This document shows, one piece after another, positions 32,796 to 42,742 of a DNA stretch of 64,000 bases. The notes beneath the pieces are model-generated. The model searched no databases, was not told the origin of the DNA, and saw only the letters and a program-made list of their open reading frames with translations. The stretch spans positions 200,409,605 through 200,473,604 of the forward strand of contig CM077643.1 of NCBI GenBank assembly GCA_039707465.1. Direction: 5' to 3'. This DNA is from Rhabdophis nuchalis (Eukaryota; Chordata; Lepidosauria; Squamata; Natricidae). The position numbers and the translations under genes are program-made. The first letter of the stretch is position 1. The number at the start of each line of letters is the position of its first letter.

Positions 32796-33030
32796 ACATT
32801 GTATTTATTTACCAAACTTATATCCTTCCGTTATTTTGTTTAATTCAAGGTATACAAAATGCTGTCTTCTTCTATTTTTCCTTCAACAACAACAAACTTT
32901 AAGGTAAGCTTGGTTGAGAGAGATCACTGGTCCAAAGTCACCCAACCAGTTTCTTTGCCTGAGGAAGAGCTATAATTCATGCTTTCTTAGATTCTAGTGA
33001 AGCATATTAGCCACTACAGCAAACTGGCAC
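32796..33030 (-). mobile_element. tRNA-derived SINE (Sauria-like), minus strand
   Basis: Read on the minus strand, the head starts near 33030 with a tRNA-like region (GCTGTAGTGGCTAATATGC, then an ACTAGAATC-type segment) followed by the SINE words GGTTGGGTGACTTTGGACCAGT. It ends in a LINE-like tail with AAATAAATAC near 32800. The head is degraded. A hAT element lies directly against its 5' end. Confidence 0.7.
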
Positions 33031-33231
33031 TCTAGTACAGTGGTGGGCAAACTCATTAGTCAACTGAGCCAAATATCAACAATACCACGATTGAAATTTC
33101 TTTTGAGAGCCGGAAGGTGTGGCCTGTTTTTTGGGAGTGGCTCAGCGGTCATGTGACTGGGTGGGCGTGGCCAACTTGGAAAATGTGAAACTCACTTAAC
33201 AATGGTCTTTTAAGCTCAATTTTGGTCATAA

Positions 33232-33237
33232 GTTCTT

Positions 33238-33306
<69 letters not shown>

Positions 33307-33660
33307 ATCTCTCTTTTTCTCTCTTTCTTTCTCTCTCTTACTCTCTTTCTCTCTCTCCTTCTTTTTCTTTCTTTCCCTCTTTCTTTCTCTCTCTCTTTCT
33401 TTCTCTCTTTCTTTCTTTCTTTCTCTCTCTGTCTCTCTCTCCTTCGTCCGCCCATCTCTGTCACTCTGTGTCTGTCTGTCTGTCTGTCTGACATTCAAGC
33501 ACTTAATCACTCATTCTGTGTCTCTGTCTATCTTTCTCTCCCTCCCTCCCTCTCTTTGTCTCTCCCTGTCTCTGTGTGTGTGTCTGTCACTCTCTGATTC
33601 CCCCCTCCCTCCTTGTCTCTCTCTGTGTCTGTGCCTCTCTCTGTCTGTCTGTCTGTCTGC
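33232..33660. repeat. CT-rich microsatellite
   Basis: A perfect CT array of about 60 nt (33242-33301) passes into CTTT, CCCT and TCTG variants. It lies wholly inside the hAT element at 33038-34223. Serine/leucine-rich and arginine/glutamate-rich frames across it are artefacts. Confidence 0.95.
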
Positions 33661-33750
33661 CCCCCACCCCCAGCGGAGCTTCCTCAGCCCAGCCCGCCGC
33701 GGTTACTCACTTGCTCGCCTTAGCCTGGCCCGCCCGCCTGGCCGCTGCGT

Positions 33751-34060
33751 TCGCTCAGGCTACTTCCAGGCTCCGTGTGTGGGCGGGAAGGAATGGTGTT
33801 TGGATGCCGGTTCCCTCCAATCGCCCTGGAAGTAGCCTGGCCGCCCACTCACCCGACCGCTCGCTCAGGCTACTTCCAGGCTCCGTGTGTGGGCGGGAAG
33901 GAACGGCGTTTGGATGCCGGTTCCCTCCAATCACCCTGGAAGTAGCCTGGCCGCCTACTCGCCCGGCTGCTCACTCAGGCTACTTCCAGGCTCCGTGTGT
34001 GGGCAGGAAGGAACGGTGTTTGGATGCCGGTTCCCTCCAATCGCCCTGGAAGTAGCCCTG
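33751..34060. repeat. 120-bp tandem repeat, about 2.6 units, with inverted arms
   Basis: The segment starting GCTCAGGCTACTTCCAGG recurs at exact 120-bp steps (33753, 33873, 33993; the last reads ACTCAGG). Each unit carries AGGCTACTTCCAGG and, 68 bp later, its exact complement CCTGGAAGTAGCCT, so each could fold into a hairpin (33757/33825, 33877/33945, 33997/34045 with the last arm one base off). The loops contain GGGCGGGAAGGAA and TTTGGATGCCGG. It lies inside the hAT element. Confidence 0.93.
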
Positions 34061-34359
34061 GGGAGGCTCCGCGGAGAGAGGGAGAGAGGGAATCGGCGGC
34101 CAGTAGGGAGGGTTGCTCCGGCGGGTCCCAGGAGTTCCACCGTCGGTAAGGGTGGAGGAAGAGCCGCACTCGAGGGGCCAAAGAGCCGCATGCGGCTCAC
34201 GAGCCGCGGTTTGCTGACCACTGCTCTAGTACAATCAATGCTGTATTTCCCCCCCAATTTATTTATTTCATTGCTGTTTCACCAAAAATAAAATGTAACA
34301 TCAAACAAACAAAAAAACAATTGGCTTTTTTCTATTTTAAATGGGTAAGAGAGAATCTG

Positions 34360-34560
34360 TTTGGTGCAGTGTTTATGGCATCAGACTAGAAACCAGAGTT
34401 CTAGTTTTGTCTTAGGTACAAAGCCAGTTAGGTGACCTTGGGCCAGTCAGTCTCAATCAGCCCTAGAAAGGAAGCAAAGGCAAAACACTTTTGGAAAATC
34501 TTCTGAAAAAGGAATTACGGTAGTCCAGGCAGTCACCAGGAATAAAAAGATCACTCAAAA
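34360..34560 (+). mobile_element. tRNA-derived SINE (Sauria-like), plus strand
   Basis: The tRNA-like head has GTTTATGGCATCAGACTAGA (A-box region) and GAGTTCTAGTTTTG (B-box region), followed by the SINE core words AGCCAGTTAGGTGACCTTGG and GGCCAGTCAGTCTCAATCAG, then GGCAAAACACTTTTGG. This order is typical of squamate Sauria SINEs. It is a transposed copy, not a tRNA gene. Confidence 0.85.
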
Positions 34561-35930
34561 TCACCAAAAACAAACACATGGACCAATAAAACATTAAAGC
34601 TATTCTTATACCTATTCTTAAATAACATCTAGACTTACTCTCTGATCTTTTGGAATTTCTCCAATGTATAATAGTTGACCAGATAAATGAAACAAATGAG
34701 TAAATAAATTTCACTCTTGGTTTTCAAACAGTGGAAGATGATCTCTAGGTAGTTTAGATCTCCAGCTATCTAATCTACTGCAGTACTCTGCATTGACAGA
34801 CTTGGGACAGATGTTTTTCCCAATCTTTCCTATATTGTCAGATACATATCTTTCAGAAATTGCTATTCCCATACCTTGAATCACTGCTAATGCAACCCTA
34901 AATGGTATATTTGGCTTCTTCCTCCCACCTCCTTAGTTACTTATCAGTAGAGACAATATGAGCAAGGTAAAACTGAATCAGTCAGGAGATTCTTGTTTAA
35001 CTGGATAATACTGCAGAATATAATTACAACTGACTGGGACAAAGCATAATTTTAATGTGATGAACACCTATTAACAGCCTTATAAATAATCTTGTTTAAC
35101 TCAGCTGTCACACAATAAAATAACTGGTGGTTGTCATCCTATAAATCCAAATCTCTCTGCCTTTTGAAAATCTAAACAGACCAATGTCATTAGCCAGCCT
35201 TTAAAGGTCTAAGAAATGTATTTGTTGTAAATCTTGGTATTCTGTATTTTTTTTCCTCATGTTTTAAACTATAACTGCTCCAAAATATTTATAATTTGAA
35301 AAATTTGAAAAACAGATATAATTCAAATATCTAAATCATCCTCAGAGAACCTCCTGCTCACTTGCTCTCCAGTATTCCAACTCTTCAACTCTCCAACTCC
35401 AGAATTAATATGGGTTAAAAATTTTAGACCTCTGAATCTATAAACATGATACCTATCATCATCAACAATCATCATAGCCCATCATGGACCACATTAAGGG
35501 AAGGATGGATCAGCAGCTGCAAGAAATTACCATTTTAAACTTTATCCTTCTGGAGTTAAGCAGGACAGGGACAGGGTTTTGATCTTCCTTAGGTTCTGTT
35601 CATTTAATATAAGTGGGTAGTGTGCATGTGTGCACCAACTGTTAGATTCAAGACATCATTCTTTCTGATCTTTATTTCATCTCTTCTGCCTCCTCTTGTT
35701 TGGTCTTCCTCTCATTCATTTTGCTTCACACCTTTGCATTTTTCTCCCTTTTTTTTCTCTCCCTTTAATGCCCACAATGGAAAAGCTAAGGCTTAAAGCA
35801 GATTAATAGTCTTGGCAACTAAGAGTTGCCAGTTTCCTCATTAAAATAATAGAACAAGCTAACCTTGTCTAGGCTTGTGTCAATCCAATAAAATAGATCA
35901 GCCTAAGACATCAAAGCTACATGATCCTGT
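34561..35930. other. Unique AT-rich sequence
   Basis: No gene or repeat recognised. Confidence 0.45.
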
Positions 35931-36041
35931 CCTTCAAGGCCATTTTGTCTTCCCCCTACATCTAGGAAAATAAGCAGGGTAGGGCCTTCTTAGTACTTGG
36001 ACAGGAGACCACATGGGAATCCCAGGGCTGTATGGTCTCTT
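35931..36041 (+). pseudogene. 5S rRNA pseudogene or 5S-derived SINE head
   Basis: The 3' two thirds match vertebrate 5S rRNA closely: TAAGCAGGGTAGGGCC, TTAGTACTTGG, AGGAGACCACATGGGAAT and GGGCTGTATGGTCT appear in the correct order and spacing. The 5' third is shortened. The internal promoter A-box and C-box regions are recognisable but changed. No 5S tandem array surrounds it. It may be a retroposed 5S copy or the head of a 5S-derived SINE; no clear SINE tail follows. Confidence 0.85.
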
Positions 36042-36236
36042 GGGAGTAAAAAGAATATTCCAAATGAGTGCAAACATTTTCTCACGGTTGCCAAAAAAAC
36101 CCAAAAACCAACCCACCTCAATGGATGTGTCTGTGAATGACACTCAACTTGAAGGAGATTTCAATTTGAAACAGAACTCTTCTGGAAACAAAGGCAATCC
36201 AGGCTGGGAAATACCATATTATTATTTGCTCTAGAA

Positions 36237-36674
36237 CAGAGGTCCCCAACCTTTTTGGCACCAGGGACCAGTTTCATGTAAAAAAAAATTCCGCAGACCA
36301 GTGGGAGCCTCCAGCGGGTGAGTCGAGTCACGTGGGCGGCGCACGCATTCGGCGGTCATGTGCAACCAGGCGGGAAAGCTGCCAGGGGTCCCGGGCGAAG
36401 GATCCTCGGCTGGGGCAGGGAAGGACGGGCTGTGTCCTGGGCAGGAGGGCCTGGCAGCCCCTTCCCCCCATGCTGGGTCGGGTGGTACCCTGAATCCCCC
36501 CCAATGCAGGCCCTGTCCTGCCCCCAGGGAGAGCCCCAGCCAGCCGCCAGGATAGGGGAGCGTTTGCTACACTTTCCTAAGAGTTGTGCTACTCTCTCCG
36601 CCACTCACTCCGGCCCTGTTACTATCAAGCCACAGACCAGCACCAGTCCGTGGCCCGGGGGTTGGGGACCCCTG
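36237..36674 (+). mobile_element. Non-autonomous hAT element (GTCCCCAACC family, 438 bp)
   Basis: It starts CAGAGGTCCCCAACCTTTTT and ends GTTGGGGACCCCTG. A perfect 8-bp duplication, ctctagaa, flanks it at 36229-36236 and 36675-36682. The interior is GC-rich and CpG-bearing, with no transposase. Confidence 0.95.
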
Positions 36675-38442
36675 CTCTAGAAGCATAAAGATCAAACTGT
36701 TGCTGGTTACCTCATTAAATAAGAGATTAAAAGAGATTAACAGGAGCAGCCACTTTATCTCTTTAAGATTTGCTGAAAGGTGATAAATAATGCATCTTCC
36801 TCAACCCCAGAAGATCCTTTTTTTTTACTAGAAGCAAAATGATAATTTGTAAAAAAAAATTACAAAAAAAAAGTTAACAGGTACTACCGTATCTAATGTC
36901 AGTAAAACCAGGGGTATAAGGCCTAAATTCCGTCCTCCTCAACAGGGAATTATTTATTTTCTTATTTATCTATTCAATAAGACCCTTGAATGGTTTTATT
37001 ATGAGTCTGCCTCAGAGGCAGACAAAGCCTCAATCCCCAGGTGCAACAGAGTAATTCAGAACAGATTACCATTTAACCAATGTGGAGAAGACACTTCTAA
37101 ACCCATTTAATTTCAATTTCAGCTGCCTTAACATAATTCCATCCCTGATCTCTTTCTTTAAAGCTCCAGCAAAGTTGCAGAGACACAGCTTTATTACACC
37201 TGTGGCCAAATTAAACTAAACATTCATTATTTATGTCAGGAGATGGCAACATGGCCCTCACAGATGCCAAAGCATTTGTAATATTCCTGGATGGTACCTG
37301 CAGATCTTTAAAATTAAATATTTTTAAAACCCTCAAATCATGAGCTTTGAAAATGTTCCAAAAGTGTCATACCTACATCTTGTACAATGTCAACATTCTT
37401 GCATGAAATTAGATAAATATTAAACAGGGTTCCTATTCTTACACATTACTAAATGCTGTACTATGCTGTGGCACCAAATAAGCTTTACAAAATTTTAAGA
37501 ACTTTTTTTTTTATATATATTTATTTTATTTTATTTTTTTAAGAAATTTTAAGATCTGAGAAAGACCAACAATATGCAGCAAATACCAAAATCATGAGCT
37601 GCATATTGCACAGTGTCTACTCCTGTATATCTTTTACAGGCTGTCTGACTAATGGCAACAGAGAAAAGTCTACACTAGAGACAAGACACATTTGTATATT
37701 GCTCTAAGATTCAATTGTGAATTTTCTTGCTCTTGCCACAGCAGTCGTTAGATTAAAATTTCTTAATTTCCTACCATTGGCCATGCAGGTGGGGATGATG
37801 GGAGCTGTAGGTCAACATCTAAGAACTCAAAGTTAAGAGTTGAAAAAGGAACTGGAACTGGAGGAGTTAGAGCTTTAGTAATTCTTACTATATAGAATAA
37901 AAGTAAATTGGTATTTTCCTCAAAGACTAAGATAAAGTGAAATAAACATTTCACTTTTAGCCAAGTTTTGCTTTTAGCCAAGGATCAGCAAATAAGAATT
38001 TTCTCTGGTAGGAGACAGTTGAAGTACAAACACCAACCTCTTTTAAACCATTTGATATGAATGGGTACTTAACATTTAGTTGAAGCAAGCTACCACATGC
38101 TGTGAGTTTTAAATGTTACAAGAGAGCTGGGCAGATGCACAAGTCCTAAACCAACTCTAAAATATCTTCAGGGCACCTGCATATAATCTTGAATGTTTGA
38201 GCTGACATTCCTGAAAAACTCTTATCAGAATTATATGAAAATACAATTATTGCGGGCACAATTAGCAAAGGAAAGCTCAATACCGTATTGGTTGGAAACA
38301 TGCAGAAGAGGCCTTCATCCTACAGTAGATAGACAATGGCGACGACGACGACGATGATGATAACAGAACTGGTTTATGGTGGCTCGTTTATGTTCCAGAG
38401 TGCATCTAAGATTGCCATTACCAAGGCCTGCATTCTCTATAA
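36675..38442. other. Unique AT-rich sequence
   Basis: No gene recognised. A short T/TA-rich tract lies at 37503-37540. A GATGATGGGAGCTGTAG word near 37795 resembles the MITE-like hairpin at 57895-57970 and may be a fragment of it. A GAC/GAT microsatellite lies at 38337-38360. Confidence 0.45.
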
Positions 38443-38613
38443 CAAGGGTCTCCAACCCACAAGTCCACGACATGCCAGAAACCGGGCAACGCAAACAAGC
38501 AAAGCCCCATCCATCGGATGCAGGCAGTACGCATAACCAGACCCCCTTCAACCCATAGAAAAACATATCTCCATGGAACAGGTCCCTAGTACCCAAAAGG
38601 TTGCAGGATGCTG
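38443..38613 (+). mobile_element. Degraded non-autonomous hAT element (171 bp)
   Basis: Its start, CAAGGGTCTCCAACCC, and its end, AAAAGGTTGCAGGATGCTG, are imperfect inverted repeats related to the element at 36237. A perfect 8-bp duplication, ctctataa, flanks it at 38435-38442 and 38614-38621. Confidence 0.88.
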
Positions 38614-38779
38614 CTCTATAAAATACATATTATCTGTCAAATCAGACTGGACCCACTGCAATATATATTTTTCCATGTTGGTTTCTTGACTGCATAAATA
38701 ATCTGCTCCTGAGTTTTTTTCAGATGTTTTTGTTTGCTCCCAGTTTAGTCTACAGTAATGGCACTTCCTGGTGTACTAA

Positions 38780-39345
38780 ACTAGCCTGGTCAGATCTTGA
38801 CTGGTGGTGAGTAGATCTTGCCAACTGCTATGATTATTGTTAAGCGTTCCTTTTTCTTGCCGCTCTCTGCACTCCCTAGCCACCGATTTTCCAATGGATT
38901 AAGTCAGGTTGGGAGGCTGTGGGGTTTGTTTCGGCCCATGAGCCATAACCCACCTCACTCGCTGCAATTGGAGTTAACGGCGTGATCTGGAGGTTCTTAA
39001 GCCACCACAAAGTGGCTAAAGGAAAAAAATCTCCAAAGTTCATCTTAAATTTAGAAAGTTCCATTTAGCTGAAAAGTCAAATCGGGGATAATTCTGTTGA
39101 TCTGCTCAGTAGATAGTAGGAGAGATTGGTAGTCACAACTAATGGGCTCAGACTGAGTTGAGAAACTGGAAGCAGTGGATCCAAGGAGACGTGGCCAAAG
39201 CTCTTCTAAAAAAACCTCAGTCACTGGGCAGATGAACAGAATTTGAACCCCACACTTGGATTCTCCAAGCAGCGCACAGGAGAACCAGCCTGGTCAGATC
39301 TTGACTAGCGGTGAGTAGATTTTGCCATATGCTATGATTATTGTA
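38780..39345. repeat. 50-60 bp direct repeat flanking about 450 bp
   Basis: The segment from AGCCTGGTCAGATCTTGACT to TGCTATGATTATTGT occurs at 38782-38840 and again at 39298-39344 with a few differences. The middle is not obviously related to any family. It may be a decayed element with very short terminal repeats or a local duplication. Confidence 0.6.
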
Positions 39346-39511
39346 TAGACATGACTGTCATTAAAATTGGCACTTAAAAGTGTCTCTTTTTGGTCAAAGA
39401 CAGAATGAAGTAGCATCTCGGGAAAATGATATGGAATAGCATAATACATAGCAAATTAATTATCCTTTGATGCTGTTATGATAGGTCTACTCTGCCACAC
39501 AGAGAGAAAGA

Positions 39512-40903
39512 ATGGGGTCTTCTGCTGAACATCCCCTAATTGTCAATCTTGAATATCCAGCTCTATTAACCAACTATCGTCCAGTCTCCAACCTTCCCTT
39601 TCTGGCGAAGGTTGTTGAGAGTGTGGTGGCACAACAGTTTCCCCGTCACCTGGAGGAAGTTGATTATCTAGACCCGCGCCAGTCCGGCTTTCGGCCCGGG
39701 CATAGCACTGAGACGGCATTGGTCGCGTTGGTCGATGATCTCTGGAGGGCCAGAGATGGGGGTTGTTCCTCCATCCTGGTCCTATTAGACCTCTCGGCAA
39801 CTTTTGATACCATCGACCATGGTATCCTATTGCATCGGCTGGAGGGGTTGGGGGTGGGAGGCACCGTTTTACGGTGGTTCTCCTCCTACCTCTCTGGCCG
39901 ATCGCAATTTGTGTTGACAGGAGAGCAGAGGTCGACCCCGAGACCCCTCACATGTGGGGTGCCTCAGGGGTCGGTCCTCTCGCCTCTCCTGTTTAACACA
40001 TATATGAAGCCGCTGGGTGAGATCATCCGTGGTTTTGGGGTAGAGTATCATCTCTACGCTGATGATACTCAGCTGTATATATCTACCCCAAACCACCCCA
40101 ATGATGCCGTAGCGGTGATGTGCCAGTGCCTGGAAGCCGTACGGATCTGGATGGGAAGAAACGGACTCAAGCTCAACCCGACCAAGACCGAGTGGCTGTG
40201 GTTTCCGGCTGCCCGATTCAACCAGATGATTCCATCTCTGGCCATTGGGGGCAAACATCTTGCCCCAGTGGATGGGGCGCGCAACTTGGGTGTCCTCCTG
40301 GATGCCCGGCTGTCCATGGAAGACCAAGTGACAGCCGTGGCCAGGAGGGCGTTTTACCAGGTTCGCCTGGTTCGCCAGTTGCGCCCCCTATTGGATCGGG
40401 ACGCCCTTCGCACAGTCACTCATGCTCTCGTGACATCCCGACTGGACTATTGTAATTCTCTCTACATGGGGCTCCCCTTGAGGTGCACCCGAAGACTTCA
40501 GCTGGTCCAGAATGCAGCCGCGCGAGCAATAATGGGTATCGCAAGGTATACCCATGTAACACCGCTCTTGCGCGAGCTGCACTGGCTACCTGTCGTCTTT
40601 CGGGTGCGTTTCAAGGTGCTAGTTCTCATCTTTAAAGCGCTCCATGGCTCGGGACCTAGCTATCTGCGGGATCGGATTCTGCCCCATACATCCTCCCGGC
40701 CGATTCGCTCCCACAGAGAGGGACTTCTCCGGGTGCCGTCCACTAGACTTTGTCAGCGGGCGACGCCCAGGGGAAGGGCCTTCTCTGTGGCGGGCCCAGC
40801 CCTCTGGAACGACCTTCCCCCCGACATTAGAACAACTACGGACCTCCGCTCCTTCCGTCAGAAATTAAAAACTCACTTTTTCTGCTTGGCCGGCCTAGGT
40901 TAG
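39512..40903 (+). CDS. L2 reverse transcriptase fragment, open to natural end
   Basis: It encodes the RT and C-terminal domain of L2. The first 15 or so codons are host flank read in frame; L2 begins about residue 16. Motifs in order: [31 protein letters not shown], motif [17 protein letters not shown] (T where other copies have A), [73 protein letters not shown] and GPALWNDLPPDIR, ending FFCLAGLG. Without an endonuclease or its own promoter it is a dead-on-arrival copy despite its open frame. Confidence 0.9.
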   Translation: MGSSAEHPLIVNLEYPALLTNYRPVSNLPFLAKVVESVVAQQFPRHLEEVDYLDPRQSGFRPGHSTETALVALVDDLWRARDGGCSSILVLLDLSATFDTIDHGILLHRLEGLGVGGTVLRWFSSYLSGRSQFVLTGEQRSTPRPLTCGVPQGSVLSPLLFNTYMKPLGEIIRGFGVEYHLYADDTQLYISTPNHPNDAVAVMCQCLEAVRIWMGRNGLKLNPTKTEWLWFPAARFNQMIPSLAIGGKHLAPVDGARNLGVLLDARLSMEDQVTAVARRAFYQVRLVRQLRPLLDRDALRTVTHALVTSRLDYCNSLYMGLPLRCTRRLQLVQNAAARAIMGIARYTHVTPLLRELHWLPVVFRVRFKVLVLIFKALHGSGPSYLRDRILPHTSSRPIRSHREGLLRVPSTRLCQRATPRGRAFSVAGPALWNDLPPDIRTTTDLRSFRQKLKTHFFCLAGLG

Positions 40904-41096
40904 TCTCTACCTCAGGGGTTAGGAAATGTTAATTTTAAAATGGGAATTTTAGTGCAGAGATAGTTAGATTTAATTTGTTTTTATTGTATTTATGTATGTA
41001 TATATTTTATGTTGTTTTAATTTCTCCCTGTGCACCGCTCCGAGTCCCCTCGGGGAGAGGACGCGGTTATAGAAATAAATATTCTATTCTATTCTA
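39557..41096 (+). mobile_element. L2-clade LINE copy 5, 5'-truncated
   Basis: It starts within the RT at [11 protein letters not shown] and ends, after a 3' UTR with CACCGCTCCGAGTCCCC, in an ATTCT pentamer tail (about 41077-41096). Compared with copy 3 it lacks the endonuclease and linker entirely. The remaining coding sequence is uninterrupted, so the insertion is recent. Confidence 0.95.
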
Positions 41097-42554
41097 TGTC
41101 TTGCCTGAATTGGCAAGGCATCATTTTCTTCTCTTCCTTTGGCAGCAAGATGGCTTAGGCTTCTTGGGCTATACATGAAGAGGTAGAGCTTGAAGAAAAT
41201 ACAAAACGTATGCCGTGAAAAGTTCTAGGAAATCAAAAGTTTACCAGCATGGTGGTGATACAAACCTCATAGGACCATCCTAAGTATCAAGAAAAAAAAA
41301 TGAGACTATTGCTTCAGGCAGCTGATTCTGGGGTAAAGGGTATGGTGTTGCTTAAATGACCAGTGCTTAAATTTATAATATTTTTGCTGTATTAAACTTA
41401 TTCCTATAGGACTCAGGAGATTATTATATCTTAGACACAGTTACATTTCCAGCAAAGAGCCTGTTTGGTATTCTGCCCGTTTGGAGCCAATTCAATGGAA
41501 AAATGCTTTTTCCTTCCGAGATGAGTGAAATTCTTTTCCCCAAAGGATAACATGAAGTTTCCAACCAATTATAGGGTGTGCCATGGCTGTATTGTTATTA
41601 TTATCATTCCTGAGGCAAAATGGGACATTTTTAGAAATATGCTTTCTTAAAGCTCCTCCTTCATCCCATTCCATGACATGACCTGGGCAACAGAAATGCA
41701 AATAACTACTAAAGGGCAGCAAGAAGTTAAGAGGATTCAGTGTCTATCCACAGCCATCTACTCCTTATCCAGATTTTGGCACCCCAGGTCAGGAAGCCTT
41801 ATACAGTAGTAAGACTCGGCTTATCAAAATTGTAAAAAAAACATAAATAGTCAGATTACCTTTCTCCCAATATGTGTAGCTAGCACTGCCTTTAGCATAC
41901 TGCCCTGCCTCCATTGTCTATATCAGGTAATCTCCTATTTCTTCCTTTCAAATTGACAAATTGCATAGGCTTTCTCCTTTGAGCTTCAACTCTGCTTTCT
42001 TCTCTTTGCCACATAAAAGGACATGCATATTTTAGCTGCTTAGCAAAAAAAAAGGGGGAGAGCTTAGTGAGGTCATTCAAGATGCCACCATCCTTTCTGT
42101 TTTCATTCAAAGGTTGTGATGCCTTGGCATTAAAGACATTTAATCCGCTGGCCAAACCTTTCAGCATAAGAGTCTTCCTGAATTCTGAGATTCCATCCTG
42201 TCTTTAACTTTCTGCCTTCTCTTTTTCTTTGATAAAAACCAAACCAGATCAAACCTTTCTGAGTTTACCAAATCAAGATGTAGATCTGGTGTTGGAGCCT
42301 GAGAGAAATGCAAATCACTACATCAACATGGCTAGAGCACACTTCAGAGATAAAACTGGTGTGGTCGTCTAGTATATATTCAGTTGAAGAGTATCTACAT
42401 CACCACACACATATTTTAAGGGGCAATCATCCTCAACCTGGTGTGTTCTTGGTATGTCAGATTGCAATTCTAATTTTTGTTCAATGGAAAAGAGGAGATG
42501 GGAGGGGAAGTAATGTATAACCATGGAGAATATCAATTTGAAAATGGTGGAAAC
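41097..42554. other. Unique intergenic sequence
   Basis: No gene or repeat recognised. Confidence 0.45.
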
Positions 42555-42742
42555 CAGTGATGGCAAACCTATAGCATGTGTGCCAGAGGTAGCACGCAAA
42601 GCCCCTTCTGGGTTCCATTGTGCGCATGCACGACGGCCAGCTGCTCTCTTCTGGGTTCCGGCACACATGTGCATGTCAGCCAGCTGGTCTGCAAGCATGT
42701 TCCAGTTTCAGCACTCGGTGCCAAAAAGGTTAACCATCACTG
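42555..42742 (+). mobile_element. Non-autonomous hAT element (GATGGCAAACC family)
   Basis: It starts CAGTGATGGCAAACCTAT and ends AAAAGGTTAACCATCACTG, a good terminal inverted repeat. Flanking 8-mers gtggaaac (42547-42554) and ctgtaaat (42743-42750) share 5 of 8. Same family as those at 3829, 29575 and 51805, but shorter. Confidence 0.85.

Larger units (their letters stand above)
33038..34223 (+). mobile_element. Composite 1.2-kb hAT element with internal repeats
   Basis: The ends are CAGTGGTGGGCAAACTC and GGTTTGCTGACCACTG, and a perfect 8-bp duplication, ctctagta, flanks them at 33030-33037 and 34224-34231. Inside are a short piece resembling the TA-flanked MITE (about 33180-33235), a long CT microsatellite, three 120-bp tandem units, and a GC-rich segment with repeated GAGCCGC words near the right end. 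No transposase frame is present; the open frames in it come from the CT repeat and the tandem array. Confidence 0.93.

Noticed and set aside
33222..33510. Long serine/leucine-rich and arginine/glutamate-rich open frames
   Set aside because: They are translations of a CT microsatellite and its complement, not proteins.
33751..34060. Regular repeats that could suggest a CRISPR array
   Set aside because: The 120-bp units repeat as a whole with no short-repeat/unique-spacer pattern, and the DNA is vertebrate.
34360..34560. A tRNA gene, suggested by A-box and B-box words
   Set aside because: The region does not fold as a full tRNA and continues into SINE body sequence; it is the head of a SINE.
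38876..39064. A 62-codon minus-strand frame that looks protein-like
   Set aside because: No domain, no splice context and no recognised homologue; it may be part of the unassigned direct-repeat unit.
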